Position numbers and translations under genes: made by a program
Part shown: positions 16,842 through 28,873 of the stretch, piece after piece
Layout of the letters: each line of letters starts with the position of its first letter
How positions within the stretch are numbered: the first letter of the stretch is position 1
Assembly (NCBI GenBank): GCA_043381765.1
Contig: JBHJMP010000719.1
Coordinates: forward strand, 1-29,637
Direction of reading: 5' to 3'
Source of the DNA: Collodictyon triciliatum
Taxonomy: Eukaryota > CRuMs
DNA length: 29,637 bases
The notes under the pieces: generated by a model
Told to the model about the DNA's origin: nothing
Database searches by the model: none
Seen by the model: only the letters and a program-made list of their open reading frames with translations

Positions 16842-19666
16842 TTAGCCGAGGTGGTACTGGATGATATTGCCGTTGCATAGGCTGTAAGATTCTGCAGACT
16901 TGTTGATGTCGAGCAGTGTGCCGTTCAAGGTTAATCGAGGCTTTTGGATTCTCTCGGAGCACGGGAAGAAGGATAGAATGCGCTTTATTTTCTGTTTCTG
17001 TTTGTTGTTCAGATTTAAAAAAAATCACTTTTTTTGAAAAAGGCTCGTGTTTTGTTGTGTTGTTTAATTGGGGTATGTCTCACACAGAATAAAGTAATCA
17101 AGAAACACATGAATAAACTTCCAAAATGAACGGCATAATCAGATACTGACTCGCAAACATTCTAATCAATACTTATTTCTTGTTTAATTTGGTGAAGTGT
17201 TACAAAGTACTTTTTTTTTCTTTCTGTCTTTCTTATAAAAAATATCAAAGATTTAAATCGTACGGGGAGCAGTTTGACTTGAATGGTCTGCCTGTTTTGT
17301 ACCCTCATTACCGTCACAGATATTGTCTCTGTATCGCCAAGGTGGAACGGTTGGACAAGTGAACTACTTAGTTCGAAACATTCGTCGTCTCCAACACTTG
17401 GCAATATATTGTCCGCAGTTGGCAGAAAATTCTTCGACACGACCTCTGCTGTCGGTTCTACTAAGTTTTCTATGTGCATATTTTTAAGAAAGTCTGAACG
17501 ACTCTTATATTTTGGGTAATACACAGAAGGAAAATAAAACATTACATTTCTAACCGCAACGAAATATGTTTTTTGTGTTGAAAAAAAATAATTCGTCGTT
17601 GAATTTTGGTGCGGAAAGTTATGACAGAGTAGGAGAGATTCATGAAAACTAATCCATAAATGCGCTATGTGTGTGTATGTATATATATATATATATTGGA
17701 TTTCAAGATGAACTAACCCTGCGTATTTGTTTCGTTGCCATCTTTCTTTATGAACAAATCCAACAAGTCACCATCTTCCAACTCCAAATCAGAAGGTGAC
17801 AGTGCTGGATTCAGAATTTGACCGTCAAAATCCAGGGAAACTCTTTCGTTCGTAATTTTGTACATGTCTGCGATTTTCGAGATGATCTTTTCGAGTCGAT
17901 CAAACTATGTATATGTCATCGAGTTTAAACTCTTTGTAATGTTCCCCTTGTGTAATAAAAAAAAAACCTCAAGAAATTTCAATATGATTATAAAATGTTT
18001 TTTTGAGGATTATGACCTTGATTTCAGAAATATTGAAGTAAAGCATCCAAGAAAAATAAAAACATATATGTATTTTTTATGCACTTGATTTGATTTCGAA
18101 TGCTTTATTAAAACATGTATGATGTTTCATCAATAAATTTTCGAGCTTCTAATAGAACATGCCAATTTTTTTATTATGTAAAATATACAACTAGACGAAA
18201 TGGGGAATGACAGAGATTCAAACCTTGTTTATCTTGAATGACAGGCTTTTTTCACGGTCTCTCACTTTTAAACAGATTACTGACGATGATGAGAGTTGTT
18301 CAGCAAATGGCGGCAAATCATTACTTGCTTCTAAAACTCTCTCTGAATTTGTTGGTGACTGACTTTTGGCTGCATGGGGTTGAGCAATATCTTGGTCTAA
18401 ATCTACAGGGGGGGATTCTGCCTCAGGTTCTAAGACAGAGCGCATGCACCTCAAACCTTGACCTCTGGTTGGTGTCACTACCGACATTCTATTCGTCCGT
18501 GCATTTTTGGGCGCTTCTTCTCCTTCTCCTTCTCCCTCTCCTTCTCCTTTCTCATTTCCATTGACTAATTTATTTAGCTCTGCTGCAATACATCTTTTTC
18601 ATAGAAAAGGGTATCAGAAATGAAAATGGGTACGCTCTGAAGAAATATGCCTATTTCATATACATCACATAACACGATAATTTAAAATATTTCCCAGCTT
18701 TTTTACATTCAGATCTGGTAGATAAGGTGTTTTGTATAACAAATAAATAAATTATCAAAACGAAATAAAACATGAAAGCGGCTTACCTGTGATCTGCCTT
18801 TCTTTTTAAATACGTGGGGTCTCTCTTCTGTTCCTTAGGTATAAGTGCCCCATCTGTACACTCATCCCCTCCTGATTCTGACGGCATGACATCCTTTTTA
18901 TTCGAAAATAACAGAGTAAAAATTGCATGTATGATAATATCAGTCTCTGCACATGCATCATATGAAATCAGGATGACTGTCCATTCCTTTTGTTAAAATG
19001 GTATGTATGATGCCTTTGAATACTAAGATGGCGTATTTCAAATCTATGAAAGACGCTTTGATTTAAAGTCTGCTCGATGTCTCCCATTCACTGAATGAAT
19101 GCTCACTTTCGAACCCTTCCGCGACTTGGTGATGCGTCTCCGCGCTTTGCCAATCAACTCATCGTTATTTATTGGTTCGATGGAGGGGCTCACAACACGG
19201 GGGGTCGCTTCCTTCTTTTTTGGCTGGGCGCCTTTTCTTTGTGGAGCTCTGCTCGATATAGCGTGTCGTTGTGAGTAGCATAAAGCACAGAGGTGGGATG
19301 CCAATAGATGAATGAAAGAGAGAAAAACAAAACGGAAACCCCGCAGAACTTTTTCTTCTTTTCCTCGTGACTGCCGAGGACAACAACGTCTCTGTCGCAG
19401 AATGAATCTAAGAGCCGAAGCAAACGAGGACTTGAGAAAGAAAGAGAGAAACAAACAAACAAACAAACAAACAAACAAACAAACAAACAAACAAACAAAC
19501 AAACAAACAAACAAACAAACAAACAAACAAACAAACAAACAAACAAACAAACAAGGTGAGACTTTTGAGGCGATTATTGCGCACTCGTGCAAAAATGGTT
19601 ACCTTCGGGCAAGAAACGCGCTTGGTAGTCGTACGAAAAGATGTCAAAGTCGTCCTCGTCCGTCAT
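16842..19666 (-). CDS. NIP45/Rad60/Esc2-type protein with tandem SUMO-like domains, 8 exons
   Basis: Exons in transcript order are 19666-19603, 19246-19107, 18893-18787, 18714-18707, 18582-18224, 17904-17718, 17493-17264 and 16991-16842, giving 414 codons. The start ATG opens an acidic segment (MTDEDDFDIFSYDY), followed by a basic low-complexity region. SUMO-like domain 1 (about 207-276) runs from VICLKVRDREKSLSFKINK across an intron to VSLDFDGQILNP and LELEDGDLLDLF. Domain 2 (about 335-414) runs from ETISVTVMRVQN and TIQVKLLP to PRLTLNGTLLD and CNGNIIQYHLG at the stop. Two such domains at the C-terminus define the NIP45/Rad60/Esc2 family, whose second domain binds the SUMO E2 Ubc9 and which act in genome stability. 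The function here is inferred. The 8-base exon 18714-18707 is proposed because flanking exons are out of phase without it. The last 3' splice site could instead give a start at 16997. The gene lies between two assembly gaps inside ISWI. Confidence 0.8.
19450..19554. repeat. (AAAC)n tetranucleotide array in the first NIP45-like intron
   Basis: About 26 perfect tetramers inside the intron 19247-19602. The sense (minus) strand reads GTTT, so it is T-rich. Confidence 0.97.
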
Positions 19667-20108
19667 GCCTGCAGCCGATCAGGGTTTGTCTCTGTTAGAG
19701 GCAGTGAGCCAAGACAAGACAAAGGCAGCAGAGGACGTCTCGCATTGTCCGTACTGCTGAAGCGCGATTCGAAGCAGTGCGGAAGAGATCGGTTCCGAAT
19801 CCTCCTCGCAACGGCGCACCCAACGACATTGGCAACAAACATGCAGCCAGGCGAAAAGAAAAACGCTCCCGCAAATAAAACAAATAAATAAAACCGAACT
19901 GCAAAAGACAAAAAATGATGCTCATGTACAGTTTATTAACCACCGGGAAGACAGAGCACGAGAGAGGTCAGAGAAGCACCACTGCTTCCGTCCGCTCGCT
20001 TTCTTCTTCTTTCATTTTTCTTCAAAGCCCCAAACTCGCTCTTCAACGCACCAATCGCAGGCGTGCTGTTCTCTGCAGGGAAAATGAACAACACAGCCGA
20101 AGACGGAG
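19667..20108. other. intergenic region between two minus-strand genes
   Basis: This is the 5' flank of the NIP45-like gene and the 3' flank of the Atos-like gene. Parts of 19680-19850 are relatively GC-rich and may be untranslated exon sequence. Several overlapping open frames exist on both strands, but none shows a domain or convincing splice sites. Confidence 0.45.
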
Positions 20109-20991
20109 CTAATGCAGGACGGCCTCCCTGCACGCAAATCCGCCCTGATCCGCCTGATCCGTCTGGGCGTCTGCATCCACACAGGCAGGATCTGCCGAGG
20201 CTGCAGACGAGAGCGTCTTTGCTGATGGCGCGGATTTGCGGCGCGCTTTCTGGATCGGGCCTTGCTCGTGGACCACAGTCAGGGGCGTGTCGCTGTCCGG
20301 GACGCGGTGCGGGAAGAGGACGCGGATGCTGCTGTGCAAGTAGACCTCCCCGACGGCCTTCGCAAAGAAGCGCAGGTGGGCTGCATAGTGTACTTTGTGG
20401 CCCTGCATTGCGCGGCGTGAGTCTCGGCATTACTGCACGCATGGAACTGTATATATACATAGGCCGATGCCTAAGTTGGGGGGCAGACCGATATGGAGGA
20501 ATAAGGAAAAGTCGGCTGGGTTTTGCGATTGGATGGCCCAGTTGTACCTGTTGTGTGCCGGATAGCGTCTTCTGTCGGACAAAAGTCTTTGTGCCGGGCA
20601 TCATGTTTGGCACGTCGTATTTGATCAGAAAAAGCTGTGATTAGGTGAATGATTGTTATTGTTGTTGAGGAGATGGTTGTCAGGTTTTGATGGAATAGGA
20701 TGGGATGAGATGAAACTATGTGTTTGAAAAAGGGAAGTGTGATTATCATTTTTTAGATACAATTCATTTATTCAATACACGCACTCTCCTTACTTCCTCT
20801 GTGTGGATTCAAAAGAAAGTGGGGCACTTACCTTGAGCGGCGTGTGTGCGGGATTCAGAATCTGGAGCTGTATCATGCCTTTTGTGGGGATGCGGAGGCC
20901 GTCGCCGGGGAGCTCGATGGAGCCGACATATGGGGCGTCGAAGTGGACATGGTAGAAGATGGCCGTGAAGGGGATTTTGATCTTTGGGTTG
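20109..20991 (-). CDS. Atos/FAM214-type protein, C-terminal part (3 exons), 5' end missing
   Basis: Exons in transcript order are 20991-20832, 20634-20548 and 20402-20109, giving 179 residues to TAG. Conserved blocks of the Atos C-terminal region are present in order: IPFTAIFYHVHFDAPYVGSI, LRIPTKGMIQLQILNP, LFLIKYDVPNMMPGTKTFVR followed by QKTLSG, then HLRFFAKAVGEVYLHSSIRV with LFP. These match the animal pattern of YxGxI, RVPxxGxIQVTLFNP, MFVVxYDLxxMP, TFLRQRT and LHRDIRLLFSR. A C-terminal extension of about 55 residues is Ala/Asp/Gln-rich. In flies Atossa is a nuclear transcription factor acting on metabolism in migrating cells; relatives occur in fungi. The role here is unknown. The 5' exons should lie beyond 20992, where an (ATGG)n run and a 547-base gap intervene and then ISWI exons resume. 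The gene is therefore truncated by the assembly. Confidence 0.78.
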
Positions 20992-21645
20992 CTATGGCAG
21001 CGGCAACGAGGCCGACCGTGGATCAGCGATGTGTTCTTCATGTGATTTTTGGGTGCATAATTTGCAAGATACACAAGTGCATGCATGGATGGATGGANNN
21101 NNNNNNNNNNNNNNNNNNNNNNNNNNNNNNNNNNNNNNNNNNNNNNNNNNNNNNNNNNNNNNNNNNNNNNNNNNNNNNNNNNNNNNNNNNNNNNNNNNNN
21201 NNNNNNNNNNNNNNNNNNNNNNNNNNNNNNNNNNNNNNNNNNNNNNNNNNNNNNNNNNNNNNNNNNNNNNNNNNNNNNNNNNNNNNNNNNNNNNNNNNNN
21301 NNNNNNNNNNNNNNNNNNNNNNNNNNNNNNNNNNNNNNNNNNNNNNNNNNNNNNNNNNNNNNNNNNNNNNNNNNNNNNNNNNNNNNNNNNNNNNNNNNNN
21401 NNNNNNNNNNNNNNNNNNNNNNNNNNNNNNNNNNNNNNNNNNNNNNNNNNNNNNNNNNNNNNNNNNNNNNNNNNNNNNNNNNNNNNNNNNNNNNNNNNNN
21501 NNNNNNNNNNNNNNNNNNNNNNNNNNNNNNNNNNNNNNNNNNNNNNNNNNNNNNNNNNNNNNNNNNNNNNNNNNNNNNNNNNNNNNNNNNNNNNNNNNNN
21601 NNNNNNNNNNNNNNNNNNNNNNNNNNNNNNNNNNNNNNNNNNNNC
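20992..21645. other. short intronic stretch, (ATGG)n remnant and 547-base gap
   Basis: 20992-21084 is probably intron of the Atos-like gene, with a C/T-rich 3' splice-site region on the minus strand. 21085-21097 is an (ATGG)n run and 21098-21644 is all N. Missing ISWI and Atos exons would have to lie here if the join were correct. Confidence 0.7.
21098..21644. other. assembly gap (547 N)
   Basis: A run of N of non-round length. It joins an (ATGG)n repeat to the middle of an ISWI exon. Confidence 1.
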
Positions 21646-23876
21646 AAGAATGTGGATGGAAAAACAGAGGACCAAGTCAGAAAATATCACACTGTCTTTA
21701 TGAAGAGACATAAAGAGATTGCTGGTAGTAATTTTTTCCCTCTTCTTTCTTCTAATTACAAGCTACCAAGTCTTCCACAGGGACACTATTCAGTCATGAA
21801 ACTCTAAAAAAAAAAAAAAATAATTCACTCTCATATTCGCTTTATTTTTTTTCGTGACATTCAGATTGGGAGCGAATCATTAAAAATATCGAGCGCGGGG
21901 AAGCAAGAATTCAAAGGTTGAATGAAATTACCGATAATTTGAAGGTATGAGAGAGCCAATCTGAATACTTCCTATAACCCTGTCCTTCCAAAAAAAAAAG
22001 TTCAAGAATAATCTGTCGTCATTTTATATATGAAAGAAGTTCAATGGCGCTTTCTATCTTTAGAAAAAAATGGCACGATATAAAGACCCGGCCACCCAAC
22101 TGAAAGTTCCTTACGGTTCTGCAAAGACAATGATGCTCAAGTCATACACAGAAGAGGAAGACCGATTCTTGGTCTGTAAATCTGGAGTCATATATAAAAT
22201 TTCATCAAACGCGGGCGATTGTCTTCAAATATATGAAAAAATTGTTTGTTTGTTTGTTTGTTTTTTTGTTTTTTTTGTTGTTGTTGTTGTTCGAATGTCT
22301 TCTAATCAGAAAATATCGTAATTCTAGCTATGCAAGAGTTACGAATTGGGATACGGCAATTTCGAAGAGGTTAAACAAGCTATTCGAGAATCGAGCATGT
22401 TTCGCTTTGACTGGTTCATTAAGTCTCGCACGACACAAGTGAACAATCTATTAATTCTCTGAATATTAAAAAAAGGGGGGGATGATTTTACCTCTCAATA
22501 GCAACCCAAACTATGCGATTTTGGGATAAATTATCGCCACTTCGTTTAAATTCGTTTTTTGTGTGTGTGTTTTTTTTTAATGATATCTAATTATTAAAAG
22601 AAAAAATTAGAAAAAAGAAGATAACGAATTAATCACAATCTTCGAAAATTAGGAGCTATCGAAGAGAATAGATACACTTTGTCGACTGGTGGAGCGTGAA
22701 AACATCGAACTACAGGAAAAGCAGCAATCCAAAGCAAGGAAAGTAGCAGGCAGAGGCGCAGGCTCAAAAACGAAAAGTATCCTTCTTTTTTTTTTCTTTC
22801 CTGTCAACTTCATACAAATCCTAGATGACGATTATTTCTCAAACAGTCAATAACCAGAACAAATTAAAACTCATAGCCCCGACAAAATCACTGGGAGACG
22901 AAAAGACAACTACTCCCAAAGGGAGCGGCAAGAAAGCGGAAGTGAACACGCCAGCTTCTTGCAAGAAGTCGACGCCGTCCCCAAGTTCCTCGAGAAAGAG
23001 GAGCACAGACAAGCAAGAATCCACTTCAGATGCAGAGAACCAATCCGCTTCAGAATCCAACATGCATGACGAAGACATCGGCCTCGACCCAGACTCAGAC
23101 TCAGACTCAGACTCAGACTCAGACTCAGACTCAGACTCTAACCCAAACTCCGATTCAAGCTCACAATCAGAAGACAGCACGAGTTCTCGCCAAAACGGTG
23201 ACTCTGAATCCGGTGCAGCCTCCGAAGCGGACGACCATCGTGATGCAGATGGGGCCAGGCGAAAGAGTGCAGCAAACAAAGAGACCGCGGGTGTCAGTTC
23301 GATGGGAGGGAAAAGTGCAAAGGAGAACGGGAACGGCATTCACTCTGAACAATCGCCACGTCCCCGAAGGGCGGCGGCTGGAAAGAGAAAGGGTGAGTCA
23401 GAGACTCCTGTGCAGTCTCCACAAGTGCTGTCGAAGGTTTGTTTTCTCTGCTCTCTCTCTCCCTCTTTTATGTTTTATCCTTCGCTGTGCTTATTTATTT
23501 GTTTATTTGTTTGTTTATTTGTTTATTTATTTAATATAATTTGCTGTGATTTATTTATCATGTCTGCGTTATTGGATGTCGCTCGAACGAATCCATCCAT
23601 TTGCTTTAATACATTCTTCGATTCACCAGTCATTCACTCACGTAGTCTTTGTTTTGTTTTGTTTTGTTTTGTTTCTTTTCTTTTGGTTTGGATGACCATG
23701 GATGTAACTGTAGAGACGCAGCGCCAGGACATAGTTACTTTTTTTTTCTTTCTTTCTTATTTCTTTTGATGCTGCCTTTTTCTCTCTTTCTCTCGCAATC
23801 GCGCATCCAAAAGGGAATCAAAGTCAGAACCCAAACAAAGTCCAAGGAGATCGACTCACAAACTCTCCGTCGATAA
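21646..23876 (+). CDS. ISWI: ISWI-family ATPase, 3' part: SANT end, SLIDE domain and acidic C-terminal tail (7 exons)
   Basis: Exons: 21646-21724 (5' edge in gap), 21865-21944, 22064-22171, 22328-22438, 22653-22776, 22847-23436 and 23814-23876, giving 384 residues to TAA at 23874-23876. KTEDQVRKYHTVFMKRHKEI matches the end of SANT. DWERIIKNIERGEARIQR begins the spacer, and KKMARYKDPATQLKVPYG, SYTEEEDRFL and MFRFDWFIKSRT are the ISWI SLIDE block that binds linker DNA. Most ISWI proteins end shortly after SLIDE. Here roughly 210 further residues follow: Lys/Ser-rich, an (SD)n stretch encoded by GACTCA hexamers, more Ser/Lys/Arg-rich sequence and a basic last exon. The acceptor at 22845-22846 is chosen because it restores phase; the nearer AG at 22823-22824 would hit a stop. 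The first residues of SANT (about 25-30)are not visible on either side of the gaps. Confidence 0.86.
22244..22291. repeat. T-rich TTTG/TTG stretch in an ISWI intron
   Basis: Short GTTT, T-run and GTT units in the intron 22172-22327, T-rich on the sense strand. Confidence 0.85.
23092..23138 (+). repeat. coding (GACTCA)n hexamer array, Ser-Asp repeat in ISWI tail
   Basis: About seven perfect hexamers encode alternating Asp and Ser. The same codon pair repeated without synonymous change points to recent expansion. Multiple acidic and Ser residues make a likely casein-kinase-2-type target region (inference). Confidence 0.93.
23489..23536. repeat. (TTTG/TTTA)n tetramer stretch in the last ISWI intron
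   Basis: Mixed ATTT/GTTT tetramers in the intron 23437-23813, followed at about 23650-23675 by a TTTTG pentamer run. Both are T-rich on the sense strand. Confidence 0.88.
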
Positions 23877-24178
23877 TTACACATAGCCATAAACACACAA
23901 ATAGCGAGAGATAAAAGAGAAGAAAGGAAGTATTTCAAACTGAGAAGCGTGAGATGAGTCAACTTCAGAGATTTGTAGTAATAATTTTTTTTTAATTCTT
24001 GAAAAGCTGCTGCATCTTGAGCTTAATTAAGAGAATAACCAAAGAGAACTAAATAAATTCGGACGCGTGCTTCTGTATTCGTGGTAATAATAATAATACT
24101 TATTACTATCACCGTTCATTCTCGTTCTCTTTTTCTCTTAAAGTTAGACCCTCATATCATCTCTACCCCGTCCCAACT
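23877..24178. other. intergenic region between convergent ISWI and WASP-like genes
   Basis: About 300 AT-rich bases between two stop codons facing each other. A short (AAT) run occurs at about 24086-24099. No coding signal is seen. Both 3' UTRs must fit or overlap here. Confidence 0.7.
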
Positions 24179-26694
24179 TTACCAATCGCCATCGCTTTCT
24201 TCTGAGCCCTCTGAAGCATCTTCGAGCATGTGATTGCGTCTTTCGATTAAAGCCTGGATTTATGCGTGTAAGTGGTGGAAGAGTCAGAGCCAGCAGAGAA
24301 ATTGGGTGAATAGTATCAAATAACTAAGGCTTCTATTATAATTTTTTTGAAAAATAAACAAATAAAATAGAATCTTGTCGTGTTATTTACTATATATTTT
24401 ATAGTTAATAACACGATAATGCTGAAAAAACTGATGTAAATAAATGAAAATCAATGTAGAAGAAGGGATTTGGGCTTATAAAATGAAGATAATAGTATAG
24501 AAAATGCTGTGTCTGTTAGTAGAAGTTGAACTACCTTGGCAATGATCGACAAAGCCTTTTTGTCCTCCAGTAAAGCACCCGCAGCCTTTTTGTTTCTCTC
24601 ATCATCCGTCTAACACAAAAAAAAATGTTGGTTCGGCTCAACGTCAGATGAACCCCTCCTTTTTTTTTTTTTTTTAATATTCGGTTTATATATCATCTTA
24701 TTAATTGGACATACGTGAAATGAAATCATATAAAACGTACGACATGACGAAGCTTTCTCTCACCGCGAATTGCGGCTAACAGCATATCACGTGTGCCTTT
24801 GAATTAGATTTCAAAGAAAAACAAGCAAATATAAAATAGTTGTGTTAATAATAAAGTAGATTTAACGATGAACAAAAAAAAAGTTAAGGTAGAAAAAAAA
24901 AGGCAAATTAAAGGCAAAGTCACTGGAAGAAGATTCTGTTGTCGAGTCGAGCAAGCTTGAAGTCGAATCAATAGTATCGCCCAATTGCGATGTTGAAGAC
25001 GATGCAGATAACTTTGTGACCAACGGGGCGGTGGGACGAAAAATTGGTGGTGGGGGCGGTGGGGGCGGTGGGGGCGATGGCAATGATGGAAATGATGGTA
25101 CTGATAAAACAGTAGCAAATGTGTCTGTGTTGTCCGCGGGCGAACTGATGGATTCGTTGATGGTTTGCATCCCATTCATCGACAATCCAAGTGGTACAGA
25201 CTCAAACACATGTGCTGTTGAGGATGCATGTCGAAGAGCTTCTTTGACTTTGGCCAATTCAGCTTTGGATAAGTCGGCTTCCCGCAGGGCTCTTGCATAA
25301 TCGTTTCGTGCCAATTGAAGAGCTTCAAGCGATTCCCGAAGACGGGCATCAGTTCCTTCGCTATGGTGTGTCGGTGGGATAGTTGCAAAGGTGTATTTAG
25401 GGCTTTGTTCACACCAACGGATTTTTTAACGTGGAAAAAAGAAATATTGAAGACTGCATACCCTCAAACGCATTTTTATAATAAAACAAAACAATATAAT
25501 GTAAAATAGAAGTAAATAAATGGAAAATAAATCATCGTCACTTGATTATGAAATAATAAAATCAAGGAAAATTAGAATATCATTTCAGAACCGTCGCTGA
25601 AGTTCTCCTTTCAGAGTTGCAACTTCCTTTTGTAAATCATGAACTGCAATATTTTGTCCCTTTTCATGTTCCATGGATTGTTGTTTTACGTGGGACAATT
25701 GTTTGGTTAATTCTGAGATTGATTGATTGGCCAACGATAGCTTCTCTTCGAGCATACTGCAGTTTTGATTAGCGTCACCAAGCCTCTAAATATTTATAGG
25801 CATAATAACACATATTGGCTAAATGAGCGTCTTATATTGAGAGGAAAAAATGTGATGGAAAAAAGAGCGAAATGTTCAAAAAAATATCAAAAAAATTCAA
25901 CAAACTTTTTTAAGGTCGGATATTTCAATCTCGTTCTTTTGTTGAATTTGCTGATTAGAGGAAGCTGTATGTTCGAAAAGCTGGAGAGTAATATTTAATT
26001 AGCAATTACTGTTTTCTTGTTCAATATTTTTCTTATTCTAGAATCGTATAAAATTCTGGCTAATAGTCACAGCTATATGGCATTACTTTTTTTTTTAAAA
26101 AAAAAAAACCAGGAAAATCGATGATAAGAATATTATAATAACTGTTTAGATAAATATTCCATCACAAACTTCTTTAAGGGAGCGCTTTTCATCCTCTGAT
26201 TGCCGTAAAGATGCTTCAAGTTTCTGGCTCTTTGATTCAAGTGCTGATTTTGCATGGCTTTCAGTTTCAAGTAATTGTTGCATTCTTTGTTTTTCTTTCT
26301 CAAAATCCAATTTGAGAGACTACATGTCAAGAAAACAAAAGAGAATGGCGGGATATGAGAACAAATGCATGTGAAGTTCTTTTCTCTAATCATGGGTATG
26401 CTATAGTGGATAAATGTGTTATAAATAATGCGATCATAATATAAATATATATATATCGATATCAAAATTACTTCAACACCACTACCGAGTGTCACACTTT
26501 CAGCTTTGCGAGCCTTATCTTCAGCACGAAGCTCAGACAATTGTGTTTCCAGTATGAAAATGCGATTTTCAAGGTCAACTTTTGCAGCAGATGCTTGGTC
26601 TATGTGTTGATTTGCCGCATCCAGTTGAGATGATAGATTAGCTGTACGTTGTTCTGAGAGCTGGAGCTGCTTTGTAAAATTTTCTTGCATCTGT

Positions 26695-26773
<79 letters not shown>

Positions 26774-26793
26774 AAACAACAACNNNNNNNNNN

Positions 26794-26881
<88 letters not shown>

Positions 26882-28778
26882 GCAAAGTATTAATAGAAAG
26901 TAGTACATATGGTAGTAATGACGATAACTTTAAGGGCATATTTGGCCTACCTGTTTAATTTTTGAGTTAAAAGATTCCTCAGCATCAGCAAACTGTCTCT
27001 GTGATTGCGATGCTGTTGTTGATGCATTTGCCAATTTATTTCTGGCTTCTACATCAGACTTTTGTGATACTTTCAGCTGTGCATCCAACTCATCAACTCT
27101 GGCATTTGATGCTGCAACGAGTTTCTCTGTTTCTTGCAGTTTTTTCTTCAATGCAGATATTTCACTCTGTAGTCTGTCCTCTAAGCTTTTGGCTTTTTCC
27201 TTTTCATTCTGTAAATGAGCTTTGAATATTTTTTCCATTTCTGCGATGCGGGACGTTTCTGTCAAAGGGCTACCCGCGAGTGCAGAGGAATGTGTTGTTG
27301 TAACAGGAGAAAGCGGAGCCGTGCTGATTCTTCTGGGTTTTGTGCCGACAGGAACAGGGGGTGGAGTCGACGCGGAAGACGATGCCGGCTGAGGCAATGG
27401 TCCAGTATTGGTTGTAGGATCTATGGCTTTTATATTGTGTACAGATGCAAACTGTTGCGCTTTTGATAAAGGAGCCATATTTTGGGTTGTATCTAGAGGC
27501 TTAGCAGTCTCAAGGGGTGGTGCCTTTCCAGTTGTCGATGGATGCGTGGAAATAGCCTCTTTCTTAGGAAGACGATTGCTCTTTCCTCGCTCTCTGCGGG
27601 TTGACACCCTGTGGTATTTTTCAGGAATCGGTTTGCCTAAGAACGCGCACATAAGCAGCTCTCGCTCATCCTCACGGACACCCCCAGAAACCCCAAGTTC
27701 TGCCAGACACTCATCGATCTTTCTCATCAAACTGGAAAAGTCACTTGGCATCCCTTTGTCCTGCAGGGGAATGTAAGTTGGGCGAATATATATTAAGAGA
27801 GAATGCTGAGAGAATATATAAAACCAGAATGAAAGATACAGCGCATTTCAATATTCAGATATCAGAGTTTTTCAGTGACTTACGGATTGCTGATCGTATC
27901 GGTAATTGAATGAACCATCTTTATCCCAACCCATATGTCCAGTATGTTTCACATCCACAGGCCCAGATATTTCAATTTCGTCAGTTTCCTTCAGAAATTA
28001 ATCCAATCTTCTTAATTATTGAAACCAGTATTATGTCATCTAGAATGCTATCTTTTTTACAAAATGACAATCAGGACAGGAAAACAAATACAAAAAAAAA
28101 AAGTACCTTTTCAGGAGAAAGAAATCCGGGGAAGAACGAATTGACAAACCCTTTGAAAATCCTAGAATTTGAAATAGGCACAATTAAAGGGAACCCATCT
28201 TCAAAGGTTCACAATGATTGATTAAATAAAATAAAACCACAAAAAATCACAGTAATGCTGCCATTACGAATCAGTGGCTGCTGGTGTTGGAGGTTGTGAT
28301 ACAGTTGTGTTTAACTTTCCTTCGCTGTTGTTTTTTAAATAAAAAAAACGGAAATTAAATTATTAGCATTAACCCACAGATAGAGAAACACCTATCAATT
28401 ATAATTTCATCTATTTTTTTTTTAATAGAAAACCCGCCTATATTTGGAATCATTAAAAAAAACTACCTTTTGGGGGTTTGGCTTCTGTACCACGTAAAGA
28501 GAGATTAAACAAAACAAAAAAAAATCATTAAGTGTATAATTTGAATTAAATGATTACAGAATTTATGAATTTTTTTTTTATTCTTCCTTTCAACTTTTGT
28601 GCAGGACCGAGGGGGGAAATACAGAATTTATGAATTTATATTCTTACAATAAATTATCCACAGACGGGCCTATTTTGGTAGATTGATATTTAGTATTTCT
28701 TTGTTGTTGTTGCTGCGGTGGAACTTGGGTGGTGTTCAAGCTAGCTTTTCTTTGCTGTTGTTGCTGTTGCTGCTGTTC

Positions 28779-28873
<95 letters not shown>

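Noticed and set aside
20063-20644. Plus-strand 193-codon frame and minus-strand 225-codon frame over the Atos region.
   Set aside because: They are other-frame shadows of the GC-rich Atos exons, which carry the conserved blocks in a different minus-strand frame.
16842-20991. NIP45-like and Atos-like genes as true nested genes within an ISWI intron.
   Set aside because: Gaps on both sides, one missing ISWI exon, a truncated Atos gene and the same (ATGG)n at both gap edges favour misassembly.
22821-22850. AG at 22823-22824 as the acceptor for the large ISWI tail exon.
   Set aside because: With the preceding phase-1 donor it runs into TAA after a few codons; AG at 22845-22846 keeps the long open frame.
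28244-28330. TAA at 28264-28266 as the end of a separate poly-Gln gene.
   Set aside because: A GTAATG donor just before it (exon end 28268) is in phase 2 and joins exactly to the phase-2 acceptor at 28161, continuing to the CRIB exon; the whole model is then divisible by three.
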